From NCBI GenBank assembly GCA_018894105.1, contig CM032128.1:29101299-29165298 (forward strand): 64,000 nucleotides of DNA, written 5' to 3'. The position numbers were made by a program, and so were the translations under genes. Source of the stretch: Jacaranda mimosifolia. Its lineage: Eukaryota; Streptophyta; Magnoliopsida; Lamiales; Bignoniaceae. The first letter of the stretch is position 1, and every line of letters begins with the position of its first letter. The notes under the pieces were generated by a model. That model did not search any database and had not been told where the DNA came from. It saw nothing but the letters and a program-made list of their open reading frames with translations. Below, piece by piece: positions 35,526 through 47,052 of the stretch.

Positions 35526-37011
35526 TCAAGCCTCAACTGTCCGCTCTTTCTTCAATAATGCAGCAATAAAGAATTCTTGAATGGCTTTAAGAGAGGACCC
35601 CTTGTAATTTTCCTCATCTCTGACAGCATCTCTGAGCACTTGTTTAATTTCCCATGATTTCCTCCGAATTTCCTTTCCCTTTTCATTCTCACCCATCACC
35701 AATTCAATCTTTTCCTTAATATCCTCCTGCCTGACCTCAAAATCGGTTCCTCTGGCTACTTCTACACAAACTCCAACCTCTTCTTCCACCAACAACTTTG
35801 CATTATAGAATTGCTCGGCAGCCATCGGCCAGCCGATCAGTGGCACACCATTCTCGAGCGATTCCAGAACTGAATTCCATTCGCAATGGCTAATAAATAC
35901 GGCAACTGATTTATGAGCCAAAATATCCACCTGAGGTGCCCATTTGTGGACAATTAGCCCCCTGTCTTGATCATGAATCCGCTGCAAGTACCCTTCTGGC
36001 AGCCATTGTTCTGCTTCAAACTCTGCGTTTATGTCGAATCCTAACGGTGGGCGGACAACCCATATGAAACTTCTGCCGCTGGCATCCAGGGCTTTCGCTA
36101 AGTTCAATAGTTCATCATCTGTGATGCCGTGATTGTGTTCTGTGAACCGAACGATGTGTATATAACAGAATTTGCGTCTTTTCTATCCAACCACTTGGTG
36201 CACTGCTCTGCACTAATTGTTGCTTCTCTACCTGTTGCAGCTCTGTCGTGTGGTGATAATAACAGAGGCCCAATTCCCCAAACAGGAATGCCTAATTTAC
36301 GCCGAAAATACATCAACCCAGTCTTATCCAGCTCTTCAACTGTGTTGAAAAGAAGGGCATCCGCATTAGACCATGCGCGGATATTTCTGCGCTGGAAATC
36401 CGTAAAAGGGTCAGCCTCCCCAGCCACCAGTACAGCCGGCGTCAGTTGGGTGACGTGAAATATTCCAGCTTCGGGGAAATCCGGCAGCTGAAACTCAACA
36501 TTCTCAGTATTCTTATGGGGCAGATTCAGCCACATGGAGCAGTAACAAGCCATCCCAAATCCGCCCGTGATGCTGAAAATCGCTTGGAAAATTCCAAGTT
36601 CATGCGCCACATCAGCTGCCCACCCAAAGAAAAGGTCTGATATCACACAAACGGGCCTTTTCCCCCCCTGTTCCTCAATAAGACCAGAGAGCAGATTTTT
36701 GAACGGAAGTTTCAGAAAGAGGGAGGCTTCCAGGAGGCGGAGGCTAAGGTTGTAGGGGAGGAAACCAGTGTCCTCGGAGTCAGGAGGAAGGCCGTGATCG
36801 GAGCTGTTGAAGGGGATCTCAACAAGTTTAATGGAGGAGGAGGAAGACCTGTAGAAAGAGATTGACGAAGTTTTTTGATGTTGAGAGGTGTGTTCACAAA
36901 AATAACGCCGTATCCCATCTGCTCAACGTGATGGGCAAAGGCTAGAAATGGTATGATATGGCCTTGCGTCATGAAAGGGAACAACACGACGTTTTCCCTT
37001 CCCTTTTCCAT
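35526..37011 (-). pseudogene. UGT92A1-like glycosyltransferase pseudogene (UGT copy 1)
   Basis: The whole length aligns by eye to the intact copies at 45168 and 54544, but the frame is broken twice. It begins MEKGRENVVLFPFMTQGHII, keeping the catalytic histidine. A one-base loss near 36848-36852 (after KLRQSLS) shifts the frame. The correct frame then runs on through ISDLFFGWAADVAHELG to SFGSQNTITASQMM. There, an 8-base insertion (36105-36112, CAATAGTT on the plus strand) causes a stop. The remaining frame (LAKALDASG ... ERTVEA) is open to 35526. In the UDP-sugar-binding PSPG box the near-invariant HCGWNS is HCEWNS, a glycine-to-glutamate change that would itself be expected to harm activity. 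Two independent lesions plus this change argue for a real pseudogene rather than a sequencing error. Confidence 0.85.
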
Positions 37012-38639
37012 GCCTCTTTTCTCCGGTGTAAAGCAGATAGAATGGAGAAGGCGAGGAAGAAACTGTTGCGGAAGGGACAGAGAGAATAATTTGCAGACGG
37101 GCCTGCGACTTGTCTTGGTTAAGTGGAGAAGTTTAAGCTTGTGCTGATCGACTTATCGTTTCAGGTAAAATAATTAACTTTTTTATTCTCTTTAATCTCA
37201 TAATTACAAAAATTTGCTATTTATTTTTATTTTGAATAAAAATTTTGGTAGCAAATGAGAGAGACAAATTGAATTGAGATGGCAAGCAAGAGTCATAGAT
37301 CTTGATTGAATGTACAATTATTCAGATGAAGTTAGATATCAACTTTTAAAATAACATAAATTTGAAAAAATAATTGAATGATTGATTGAATTTAGTAATA
37401 TTATCTTTATAAATAAATTATTTAAAATTTTAAATTTAATGAAATTTAAGTGCACGCATACATTGAAAAAAAAAAAAAAAAAAAAGCAAAAATATTATCG
37501 AAGTTGAAAAAGAGCAATAGGCAAGAAGGAAATCCTGTTCAGTCTGGTAGAGTCTATTAAGGCACTTTCTAGTAGGTCTTTTGTCTTTCCTAATTATTTT
37601 TCTTTCTTATCATGCATATAGGTTTCTTATATGCTACATTGCTGATAATTCTATGATCCGATCCGGATCCTTGCATACAAGACACGTGCCCAAGAAAGTA
37701 GGAGTGACATTAGTTTCTGCATATTATTTCGTTTGTTTGGATAAGAATGATTAGAATGTGCACAAAAATGATAATGCTTTCAGAATGTGTGTGAATGCGG
37801 GAGATTGTAACATAAAATTTCATGTCATTTATTAGAAAATATTTATAAAAATGGAGAATATATTCATAATAAATCATAGAGTAATATCTTTATATTATTA
37901 TTTATATAATATTTGTTTATAGTTCAAATTTCAATTTCCAATGTCGTCTTTGTAGCAAAAGGTTGAAAGGATAAAAGAAATGAGTAATATTGCTGCATAA
38001 TACCCTTAAAATCAGCTTTAATTTTCTCTCATCTTTTCTAATTTTAGTGAGCAGTTACAAGTTGTATATCCCAAGAGCTTTAGTAAAGATTAAAGAAACA
38101 AATACGGTAATAAAAATGACATGGGAAGGATGAAAAAGATAAAATTACCTCATTATCTAAAATTATGTCCAAACATTTTAGGGTTATATTTCTTATATGA
38201 GTCGAGCTCATCCACTAATTATAACACACACATACGTTAAGGTCATTAGAGTTTAAATTCCAAATAAATTTGTCAATAAATAGAGTATTGTCCTATTAAA
38301 AAGAAGAAAAAAAAATTAAAATACATACCTATATTTGGATCCATAACCATTACTAATAATTGATCTAGGTAGGTGGTATATCCAAAAAATTATCCATATA
38401 ATTCCTCGATAATGTCATAAGGAAAGTCTGTCTGAGGACACCTCCCATGTAATTCTTGTGAGAGTTAAAAATTGTCTAACTATAAAGCATCATATCCATA
38501 TAATTGCTTGCCACTTATGCTTGGTCATCCATACCAAGTTTGGGAACTTAGATAATAGTATCTCCATCAAACAGTTGACGAATGGGATGAGTGGAACAAG
38601 GAGTCTCGGCTCAAAAATTTCCCATTACCTTAATGATAC
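37012..38639. other. Upstream region of the UGT pseudogene and intergenic DNA
   Basis: Holds the former promoter of the pseudogene. No gene is supported. A MITE-like stretch occupies about 37730-38190. An A-rich run lies near 37467-37485. Confidence 0.5.
37730..38190. mobile_element. MITE-like element
   Basis: The left end TTTGTTTGGATAAGAATGAT and the right end ATAATTATGTCCAAACA-like sequence (TCTAAAATTATGTCCAAACA) form an imperfect inverted pair around non-coding AT-rich DNA of about 450 bases. The borders and target duplication are not fixed. Confidence 0.4.
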
Positions 38640-38644
38640 ATTTT

Positions 38645-39282
38645 TGTTGAGACCCAGGAGGATTTATTGTACAAGTATAAAACAATAGTAAAGTAATTCA
38701 ATAGAAATTTGACAACAAGATTTAATGTGGTTCGGCGATGTACCTAATCCACTCAACAAATAAAATTTTTTTTATTAATTTCAAATCAAGTAACAAGTAC
38801 AAATTTGAATCCCATAAATCTCACGAGAACATCTAACACTCTCGTTCTAAATACCGTCTCAAGAAACTATCTCAAAAGCAGTCTAGAAACCCTCGTGTAA
38901 TGTTTGTCTTCGATTGTCCCGTAAGAAAATTGCCATTTATACCCCGAAGTAGAGTCCTAGGCCTATTGGGCTCGCGCCGTGCTCCAGGGCGCCCATGACT
39001 TGCACACCGCGGTGCAATCTCCTGCTTTTGCAAAGTTTGTGCTGAGAAAACATACATGTCGCGTGCCCTGGCATAGACAACTTGTGCTAGGGCGCGATAT
39101 TCTAGTATGCCAAGCGCCCGGCACATGTTGCCCAGTAAATGCCCAGATTCCAGTAGCGCCCGCACCCTGGAGCGTGACGCGAGTTTATGCTGCCCTGTGC
39201 CCATTTTGACTATTTTGCTCCGTTTCACTCTATTTCTTTTGTGTCTCATCAATTTAGCCTAAATTTCAAGGCAAAATCAACA
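38645..39282 (-). repeat. 3' LTR of Copia-2
   Basis: A 638-base LTR in TG...CA form. It is similar to 43297-43962 throughout, with scattered substitutions and small indels. Open stretches at 38872-39252 lie within it and are not genes. Confidence 0.85.
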
Positions 39283-39456
39283 ATTCTCTATCTTGACTTG
39301 AAATTCAACATCCATCTTCTTTGTTCCCACCCCCAAAAGGACCTGTCATATGAATCTACAAATGTTAATTGAATCCAAGCAATGCTCGAATTTGATTCTT
39401 AGAATAGCCTTAGTCAACATGTCTGCTACATTATTGTTAGTCCCAACCTTGTCAAC

Positions 39457-42400
39457 TTAAATGACACCTTGAGACACCATATCCCGGACAAAGTAATACC
39501 TCACGTCAATATGTTTTGTTCTCTCATGAAAAGCTTGATTCTTAGACAAGTGTATGTCACTCTGACTATCACAAAATATTGAAGTAATATCAGAATCTAT
39601 ACCTATATCTTCAATCAGCCCTTTTAGCCAAATACCTTCCTTCACGCCTTCAGCCAAAGCTATGTACTCAGCTTCTGTTGTGGACAATGCAACTGATGAC
39701 TGCAAAGTCACTTTCCAGCTAACCTTACAACTTGATACACAAAACACATAGCCTGTTATGGACCTTCTGCTATCCAAATCTCCTGCATAATCCGCACCCA
39801 TATAGCCAATGATTCTAGCAGTAGAATTCAATTGACTACACCTCAAACATCTGTCTACAGAGTCTCTCAGATACTTCATGATATATTTCAAAACCTACCA
39901 ATGAGTCTTTCCTGGCTTGTGCATCTACCCGTTCACAACACTAACTGTATGTGAAATGTCTAGCTTAGTGCACACCATGGTGTAAATCAAGCTACCCACT
40001 GCACTACCATATGACACATTAGACATGTGCTTCACCTCCTCCTCAGTACTTGGTGATAGATCTGATGAGAGCTTGAAATGAGCTACAAGTGACGTACTAA
40101 CTGGCTTGGACTTATCCATCCCAAATCGCTCAAGTACTTTCTCAATGTAATGTTGTTGAGACAAGTACAACAATCCTATGTGTCTGTCCCGTATCATCTC
40201 CATGCCCAATATTTTCTTTGCACCGCCCAAATCCTTCATCTCAAATTCTTCACTTAATTGAGCTTTTAAATTGTTGATTTCAGATAAACTTCTAGAGGCA
40301 ATCAACATATCATCAACGTACAACAAAAAATATACAAAAAGGCTATTACTACATTTTTTATAATATACACAGCAATCATAAATGCTTCTAGTATATCCTA
40401 TCTTGGTAATAAAAGCATCAAACCTTTTATACCACTAGTTGGGAGACTACTTCAAGTCATATAAAGACCTCTTCAAAAGATATGCTTGATTTTGTTTCCC
40501 GAAAACAACGAATCCCTCTGGTTGGCTCATGTAGATTTGTTCCTCCAACTCACCACGCAGAAACGTTATTTTCACATCCTTCTGCTCAAACTCCATATCA
40601 AATAGAGCAACAATGGCAAGTAAAGCACGAATGGAAGTGTGTTTTACAATTAGGGAGAACACTTCATGAAAGTCAACTTCCTATTTCTAAGCAAAACCTT
40701 TAGCAACCAATTGCGCTTTGTATCTAGCATCTTCAACCCGAGGAATACCTTTCTTTTTCTTGTAGATCCATTTGCAACATACAATCTTTTGTCCTTTGGG
40801 TATATCAACTAGCTCCCATGTGCTATTCTTGTGCAGAGACTCTATCTCTTCATTCATAGATGCAACCAGAATTTGGCCTGAAAATTGCCTCTTTGTATGA
40901 GACTGGATCATCTCCCACAAACTCCTCGGCTGAACTCAAAGCATAAGCAACTAGATCTGAGTAAGCAAGCTGATATGGTGGTTTGATCTGTCTCCTCTCC
41001 CTTCTGCGAGCCAAATGATAATTTTGTAGTGGTTCATTTATCTATTGTTGATTAGGTAACAATGCGCTCTCACCGGCTTTATCTACTACCTTTTGTTTCC
41101 CTTTTTGAAACTTGTGGAGGGTCAATATAAAACTCCACCTTTTCCTTATCGCCCTGTTAACTACTTTCGGGCTAGTCCACCTTCTTTATCATCACAAACT
41201 TATCAAATAATCATCTTGGAGCCCTTGTCTTGATTACACCACAAACGATAACTTTTGACTCCATCTGCATAGCCTAGAAATATGCACTTCCTAGCCCCTT
41301 GGCTTAAGCTTCCTATCTCGAACATGAGCATAAACTAGACACCTAAATACTCTCAGATTTGAGTAATTAGTAGAAGACCAGGACCAACCTTCCATTGGTG
41401 TTTTGCAGTCCAAAGCAGTTGATGGTGATCTATTTACCAAATAACAAGCAGTGTTAATTGCTTCTGCCAAAAAATTCTTGGATAATCTAGCGTTAAAGAG
41501 CATGCATCTAGCTCTTTCCAAGATAATCTTGTTCATCCGTTCTGCAACTCCATTCTGTTGTGGCGTATGTACAACTATGCGATGCCTCACAATTCCTTCC
41601 TTATCACAGAATTCCTGAAATTTCTTCTTGCAGAACTCCAATCCGTTTCAGTCCTCAAGCGCTTTATCTCTTTTTCTGTCTACTTCTCGATTAAAGTTTT
41701 CCATTTCTTGAAGTTGACAAATACTTCATCTTTATGCTTTAGCATGTACACCTATATTCTCCATGAGAAGTTATTAATGAATGCAAGCATATATCTAGCA
41801 CTTCACTTTGAAGGAATCTAAGAAGTTTCCTAAAGATCTGAGTGAATGTAATCCAAGGTGCCCTTGGTTATGTGAAATGCAGTGCCGAATTTCATCTTGT
41901 GTTGCTTGCCAAGCACACACTACTCGCAGAAATCCAACTCTCCACTTTTCTCTCCACCAAGCAATCCTCGTTTGCTCAGTTCTGACATCCCTTTTTCACT
42001 CATATGCCCAAGCCGTAATGCCACAATCTCATAGTATCATTGACTGATGAAGAAACTGCTGCAGTACCAAAACCTGCCTTGCAGTATGTAAAGGCCATTC
42101 TACTTGTCTCCCTTCATGATAAGCAATGCATCTTTAGAAACCCGCAAAACTCCATCTTGAGTTCTGTACTTATAACCATTCTTGTTCAGAGTACCCAGCA
42201 ATATCAAATTTTTCTTTAGATCTGGAACATGACGCATATCTGTTAAAGGTCCTTACTATGCTATCATGCATTCTGATACAAACTGAGCCAATTCCTACTA
42301 CCATGCAAAAAGTATCATTTCCCATAAACACTTTACCACCATCATATTTCTGATAAGTGGTAAACCAATCTTCTCATGGGCACATGTGGTGGGAACAACC

Positions 42401-43278
42401 ACTATCCAAAATCCATTCAGAGCTCAGTAAAGTTTCGACAATGTTGAGAACAAGCCCACCATCAGACTCATCCTGAGCAATTCATGCTACATCATCCCAT
42501 TTCTGATAAGAAGTTTCACCTGCATCCTCCGCCTTTCCTCGTTCCAGATAATTTCATTTCTAGTGCCCCTTTCCATCGCACCTAAAACACTTGTAATCAT
42601 TTCTAAGCTTGGTTCGGGACTTCGATCGGCCTCCACTCCTTCCCTTTTCTCTCGGTCTCCCTTTCGCCACCAATCCTTCCCTACTTTCATCACTATTGCT
42701 GCCCAGGGCATGTTTTCTCAATTCGTTGAAATTCAATGAGGCATTTACATCCTCCATTGAAATAGCATCTCTCCCGTACAACAAAGTAGTAACCAAGTGC
42801 TCAAAAGATTTTGGTAGAGAACACAAGAGAATTAACACTTGGTCTTCATCTTCAATTTTAACATCTATACTAGCAAGATTTAGAATCACCTTATTGAAAA
42901 TATCAATATGTTGAGTAATGATATACCTTCCTTCATCCTTAATGTGTATAACCGCTATTTTAAATACATTTAATTCGTTAGGGACTTCGTTATATAGAGA
43001 CTCTCCAATTTCTTCCACAAATCTATTGGTGTACTTCCTATGGCAACCTCTCTTAGTATGTTATCTGCCAATGATAACATCAGAATACCATAAGGCTTCA
43101 CCATAAACTTGTCCTTCTCTTCATCTGTCAGCGTCTCTGGCAAGGAATCTTTGCCCTTTAACACTCTTTGTAAACATTGTTGACACAAGAGGGCGTGAAC
43201 CTTCATTTTCCATAGCCCAAAGTCATTCTTCCCATAGAATTTCTCTACCTCGTACTTCATGGCTGACATCTGATCCAA
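39457..43278 (-). pseudogene. Broken gag-pol of Copia-2 (Tnt1/Tork-like)
   Basis: Gag starts at 43278 (MDQMSAMKYEVEKFYG) with the family's GLWKMKVHALL segment. It shifts frame near 43000 and continues to the zinc knuckle start CFRCDGKGH near 42565. Integrase is recognisable at 41641-41291 (HTPQQNGVAERMN, LVNRSPSTAL). Reverse transcriptase runs in pieces from 40920 to 39925, with WIYKKKKG, QPEGFVVFGK and the catalytic YVDD at about 40320-40310. RNase H is 39891-39457 (GYMGADYAGDLDSRRSITGY, ALSTTEAEYIAL). Several stops and frameshifts break the polyprotein, so it cannot be active. The gag resembles that of Tnt1-type elements (family knowledge, not searched). Confidence 0.85.
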
Positions 43279-43296
43279 CCTGCTCCGATACCAATT

Positions 43297-43962
43297 TGTT
43301 GAGACCCAAGAAGATTTATTGTAAAACTATGAAATAATTGTAAAGTAATTCAATGAAAACTTGATAACAATATTTAACGTGGTTTGACGATATGCCTAAT
43401 CCACCCGAAAAAGAAATTTTTTTATTGATTTCAAATCAAGTAATAAATACAAACTTGAATCCCACAAATCTCACGAAAACACCTAACACCCTCGTTTTAA
43501 ACACCATCTCGAGAAACTATATCAAAGGCAGTCTAGAAACCCTCGTGTTATGTTTGTTTTTGATTGTCCTGGAAGAAAACTACTATTTACACCTGCGAAG
43601 TAGAGTCCCAGGTCCATTAGGCTTGCGTTGAACCTCGAGGCGCGCATGACTTGTGCCTCGACGCGCAATCTCTTATTGTTGCCGAGTTTGTGCCAAGAAA
43701 ACATGCCTGCCGTGTGCCTTGGGGTGGACAACTTACTCCAAGGCGCGGTATTCTAGTGTGCCAAGCGCCCGAGTGCGCGTTGCGCTCAGCAAATGCGCAG
43801 ATTCCAGTAGCGCTCATGCGTGCAATGCGAGTTTATGCTGCCCTATTCTTCCTGCCCTCACGCCCGGCGCGCGCCGGGGTGTCCTCGTGCCCATTTCAAC
43901 CGCTTTGCTCCATTTCTTCAGCGTCTCATCAATTTAGCCCAAATTTCAAGGCAAAATCAATA
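43297..43962 (-). repeat. 5' LTR of Copia-2
   Basis: A 666-base LTR, the partner of 38645-39282. It abuts the primer-binding site at 43282-43293. Its terminal CA (plus-strand reading) has become TA. Confidence 0.85.
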
Positions 43963-43967
43963 ATTTT

Positions 43968-45167
43968 TAATATATATATATAAATTTAGAATATTTAATA
44001 ATTTATCTAATAGTATATTTTTTTCAAGTATTTATATATATTTGCTAAAATGCATTATATGAAATAACACAACTTTAAAGAAATGGAAAGAATAAGTTAA
44101 AGAAAGAAGAAAAAAAAAGAAATAGAAAGAAAAAAACATATATTTCTTTTGGGATGCGGGGGTGGGGGCGCGGAAGAAAAAAATATTAATTTTTTTTATA
44201 TGATCAATTCAATCCCTAGTAGAAAAGATATACTTTGATTACATTGCATCTTTCAATAAGTTCGTAATATACATAACAACTATATTATTTCGATAGAGTG
44301 GAGAACCTATGATTAATTTTTCGAAAATCTCCACATGAACAATTTCAACTTCTTATTCTATTATATTCAACTCTATGTATTTCTCGAGTAGTACAAAAAT
44401 AGATATAATAAAGTTTCTCTTATTTGTATTAACAGCTACTTTGGAAAAAATGTTTTTATGCAGTGTTAGTTATGTAATAATTAATTAATTATCATTGTAG
44501 CTCTAGAATGTTTCTTATGTTCTTACCTATTACTGCATATATCAGAGAAGATGTATAGTCTAATGAGGCCATTATGAAATATTTGCTCATGGGGCAAGCT
44601 CCTATATTCTGATTCATATAGTTTCTCTTGGCTATATGATTTATCCGCAAGCGAGATTGAGCTTCAAAAAACAATGAGTTGTATTATCAATACGCAAAGT
44701 GGCATTTCTTTGTTTAGTATATCTAAAATTAAATATATAGATTAGCAAAATTAAATTATATATACGTTGAATTAAATTTCAGTAATGTTATCTCTGATCA
44801 TGCCAAAAAACTTGTTTAACATATAGAGAAAAAGGTTGGTCAATAGTCATTATATTAAAAAAAATCGAGTCCAATAAATTAGACCCAATGAGTCTTGGTT
44901 AAGTAGGATAGGGTAGAACATAATATTTTATTGTTTGGGCATTTTATAGTCAAGTCAAGTATATGGTCTTATTATTTAAGATTTTATGGTATAAGCTTGA
45001 GTAGGAATGATACTACCCATTACCAATCCTAATATCAAATTTCATATATATAGGTGTAAGAATGGTACTACTCAACTAATCGATCAATTGAGTATGAACC
45101 AAAATTTGAAGTTGCCCATCTTATATGATAAACACAGATCATTAAACACATATCAAAGGATAGTTAA
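43968..45167. other. Intergenic DNA downstream of UGT copy 2
   Basis: AT-rich with no supported gene. The 3' untranslated region of the minus-strand UGT gene should occupy the last few hundred bases. A GGGGGTGGGGGCGCGG patch lies near 44159-44174. Confidence 0.5.
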
Positions 45168-46619
45168 TTAAAAGCAGTTTAACCTCGCAGCATTAAAGAA
45201 ATCTTCCATGTTTTGCACAGAAGACCCTTTGTAGTTGTTATCATCTTTCATGGCATTTCTCATAATTTCTCCAATCTCACAAGCTTTCCTTCTGATTTCT
45301 TTTCCTTTTTCATTTTGACCCATCACCAATTCAATCTTTTCCATAATATCTTCCTGCCTTACCTCCAAAGCGGTCCCTCTAGCCACTTCCACACAGACAC
45401 CTGCCTCTTCCACCAAGAACTTGGCATTGTAAAACTGCTCAGCTCCCATTGGCCAGCTCAATAGTGGCACCCCATTTTTGAGCGATTCCAGCACCGAATT
45501 CCATCCGCAGTGGCTTAAAAACGCACCCACAGATTTATGGGCCAAAATTTCAATCTGAGGTGCCCATCTGCTGACAGTTAGCCCCATATCTTGATCTTGA
45601 ATATGCTGATAAAATCCCTCCGGCAGCCATTCTTCTGCTACGAACTCTGCGTTTATGTCGAATCCTGTTGGTGGCCTGACGACCCATATGAAATTCGTGC
45701 CTCTGGCGTCAAGGGCCTTCGCCAATTTCATCATTTGTGAAGCTGAGATTATGTTTTGCGAACCAAAAGATATGTATAGCACGGAATTTGGCTCTTTTTG
45801 GTCCAGCCATTCGATGCATCGCTCTGGACTAATTCTAGCTTCTCTACCAGTTCTTGCTCTATCTGCTTCTGATAATAATACGGGTCCAATTGCCCTAACA
45901 GGAATGCCCAATTTACGCTGAAAATACATCAATCCGGTCCTATCCACCTCTTCTACAGTGTTGAGAAGAAGCCCATCTGAATTTGGCCAAGTTGATAAAT
46001 ATTTCTTCACAAAATTTGTCCCAGAATCATGCTCCGTCGCCACCAACATAGTCGGGGTCAATTGACTAACATGAATTTTTCCAGCTTCAGGAAAATCGGG
46101 CAATAGAAACTCAACACTGTTGGTGTGCTTGTGGGGTAAATTCAACCACATGGAGTAGTAACAAGCCATCCCAAATCCCCCCACACCACTGAAAATCGCG
46201 TGAAAAATTCCGAGTTCATGGGCTAAATCAGCTGCCCATCCAAAGAGGAAGTCTGATATCACACAGAGCGGCTTCTCACCATTCTGCATCTCAATAAGAT
46301 CGGAGAGCAGCCCTTTGAACGGAAGTTTAAGGGAGACGGTTGCTTCGACAAACCGGGGGATAAGGTTTGGGGAGATGGAATCAGTGTTTTCCACCTCCGG
46401 CGGGAGGCCGTGATCGGAGCTGTTGAAGGGAATTGCAGTTAGTTTGATGGAGGAGCCTGGAGGAAGAGATTTGTGGAGTTTTCTGGTGTTGAGAGGTGTG
46501 TTGACAAAAGTTATAGTGTAGCCCTTTTGCTCAATAACTTGAGCCAAGGCTAGAAATGGTCTGATGTGGCCTTGAGCCATGAAAGGGAATAACACCACAT
46601 TTTGCTTTCTGTTTTTCAT
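45168..46619 (-). CDS. UDP-glycosyltransferase, UGT92A1-like (UGT copy 2)
   Basis: An intronless 483-residue GT1-family enzyme of the usual length. The N-terminal half carries the catalytic histidine H18 (in AQGHIRPF) and the partner aspartate D123 (in VISDFLFGW). The C-terminal PSPG box spans W352-Q395, exactly 44 residues, with WAPQ, HCGWNS at 370-375 and the terminal EQ. The family moves a sugar, usually glucose, from UDP-sugar to small acceptors such as phenolics, terpenoids or hormones in the cytosol; the acceptor of UGT92A enzymes is not settled and cannot be read here. The start at 46619 gives the typical NVVLFPFMAQGHIRPFLALA opening. It is one of three same-strand copies and probably active. 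A MITE sits about 85 bases upstream of its start codon. Confidence 0.9.
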   Translation of the reverse strand: MKNRKQNVVLFPFMAQGHIRPFLALAQVIEQKGYTITFVNTPLNTRKLHKSLPPGSSIKLTAIPFNSSDHGLPPEVENTDSISPNLIPRFVEATVSLKLPFKGLLSDLIEMQNGEKPLCVISDFLFGWAADLAHELGIFHAIFSGVGGFGMACYYSMWLNLPHKHTNSVEFLLPDFPEAGKIHVSQLTPTMLVATEHDSGTNFVKKYLSTWPNSDGLLLNTVEEVDRTGLMYFQRKLGIPVRAIGPVLLSEADRARTGREARISPERCIEWLDQKEPNSVLYISFGSQNIISASQMMKLAKALDARGTNFIWVVRPPTGFDINAEFVAEEWLPEGFYQHIQDQDMGLTVSRWAPQIEILAHKSVGAFLSHCGWNSVLESLKNGVPLLSWPMGAEQFYNAKFLVEEAGVCVEVARGTALEVRQEDIMEKIELVMGQNEKGKEIRRKACEIGEIMRNAMKDDNNYKGSSVQNMEDFFNAARLNCF

Positions 46620-46704
46620 GCTGCTGCTGCTCTTTCTATGGGGAAAGGAGAGAGAGAGAGTGTAAGTCGAGGAATGAGTACCACTATCTTTTTGTTGCCA
46701 CTAA

Positions 46705-47049
46705 GGGCCATTTGGTTTTATTTTCGTTATCATTTTTTATTTTCATTATTTTTAAAATTTAAAAAAATAATTAATGAAAATGAATTAAAAATAAGTTTGT
46801 ATTTGAATAAATTATTGAAAAAATGATGATTATATTGAATTTAATATGTTGTAGGTTCAGAGAAATAGTAATAAGAATGATAGAGAGAAAATATATAGGT
46901 TATTGAGAAAAATATATAAATTATTGAGGAGTGCGTTTTGAAAATAAAAATAAAAATATGTTGAGTGAAAATGTGTATAAATGGTGTATTTTTATTTTCG
47001 AATGGTAGAAAATATGAAAATGGGTTTGAAAATGAAAACAAATGGGGCC
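46705..47049. mobile_element. MITE in the promoter region of UGT copy 2
   Basis: The ends GGGCCATTTGGTTTTATTTTC and the inverted GAAAATGAAAACAAATGGGG(CC) form terminal inverted repeats with a few mismatches. The element is about 345 bases and non-coding. It is flanked by TAA (46702-46704) and TTA (47050-47052), resembling the TWA target of Tourist-like MITEs though not identical. It begins about 85 bases upstream of the start codon at 46619, so it lies in the leader or core promoter. Confidence 0.6.
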
Positions 47050-47052
47050 TTA

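Larger units (their letters stand above)
38645..43962 (-). mobile_element. Complete but decayed Copia retrotransposon (Copia-2)
   Basis: The LTRs are 38645-39282 and 43297-43962. They begin TGTTGAGACCCA and end ATCAACA, with the right one mutated to ATCAATA. A perfect 5-bp target-site duplication, ATTTT, lies at 38640-38644 and 43963-43967. The element is on the minus strand: the primer-binding site TGGTATCGGAGC, complementary to initiator-tRNA-Met with one mismatch to the usual TGGTATCAGAGC, lies at 43282-43293 next to the 5' (right) LTR. Gag, protease region, integrase, reverse transcriptase and RNase H follow in Copia order. It separates the UGT pseudogene from the first intact UGT copy. 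LTR divergence and many frame breaks show an old insertion. Confidence 0.92.
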
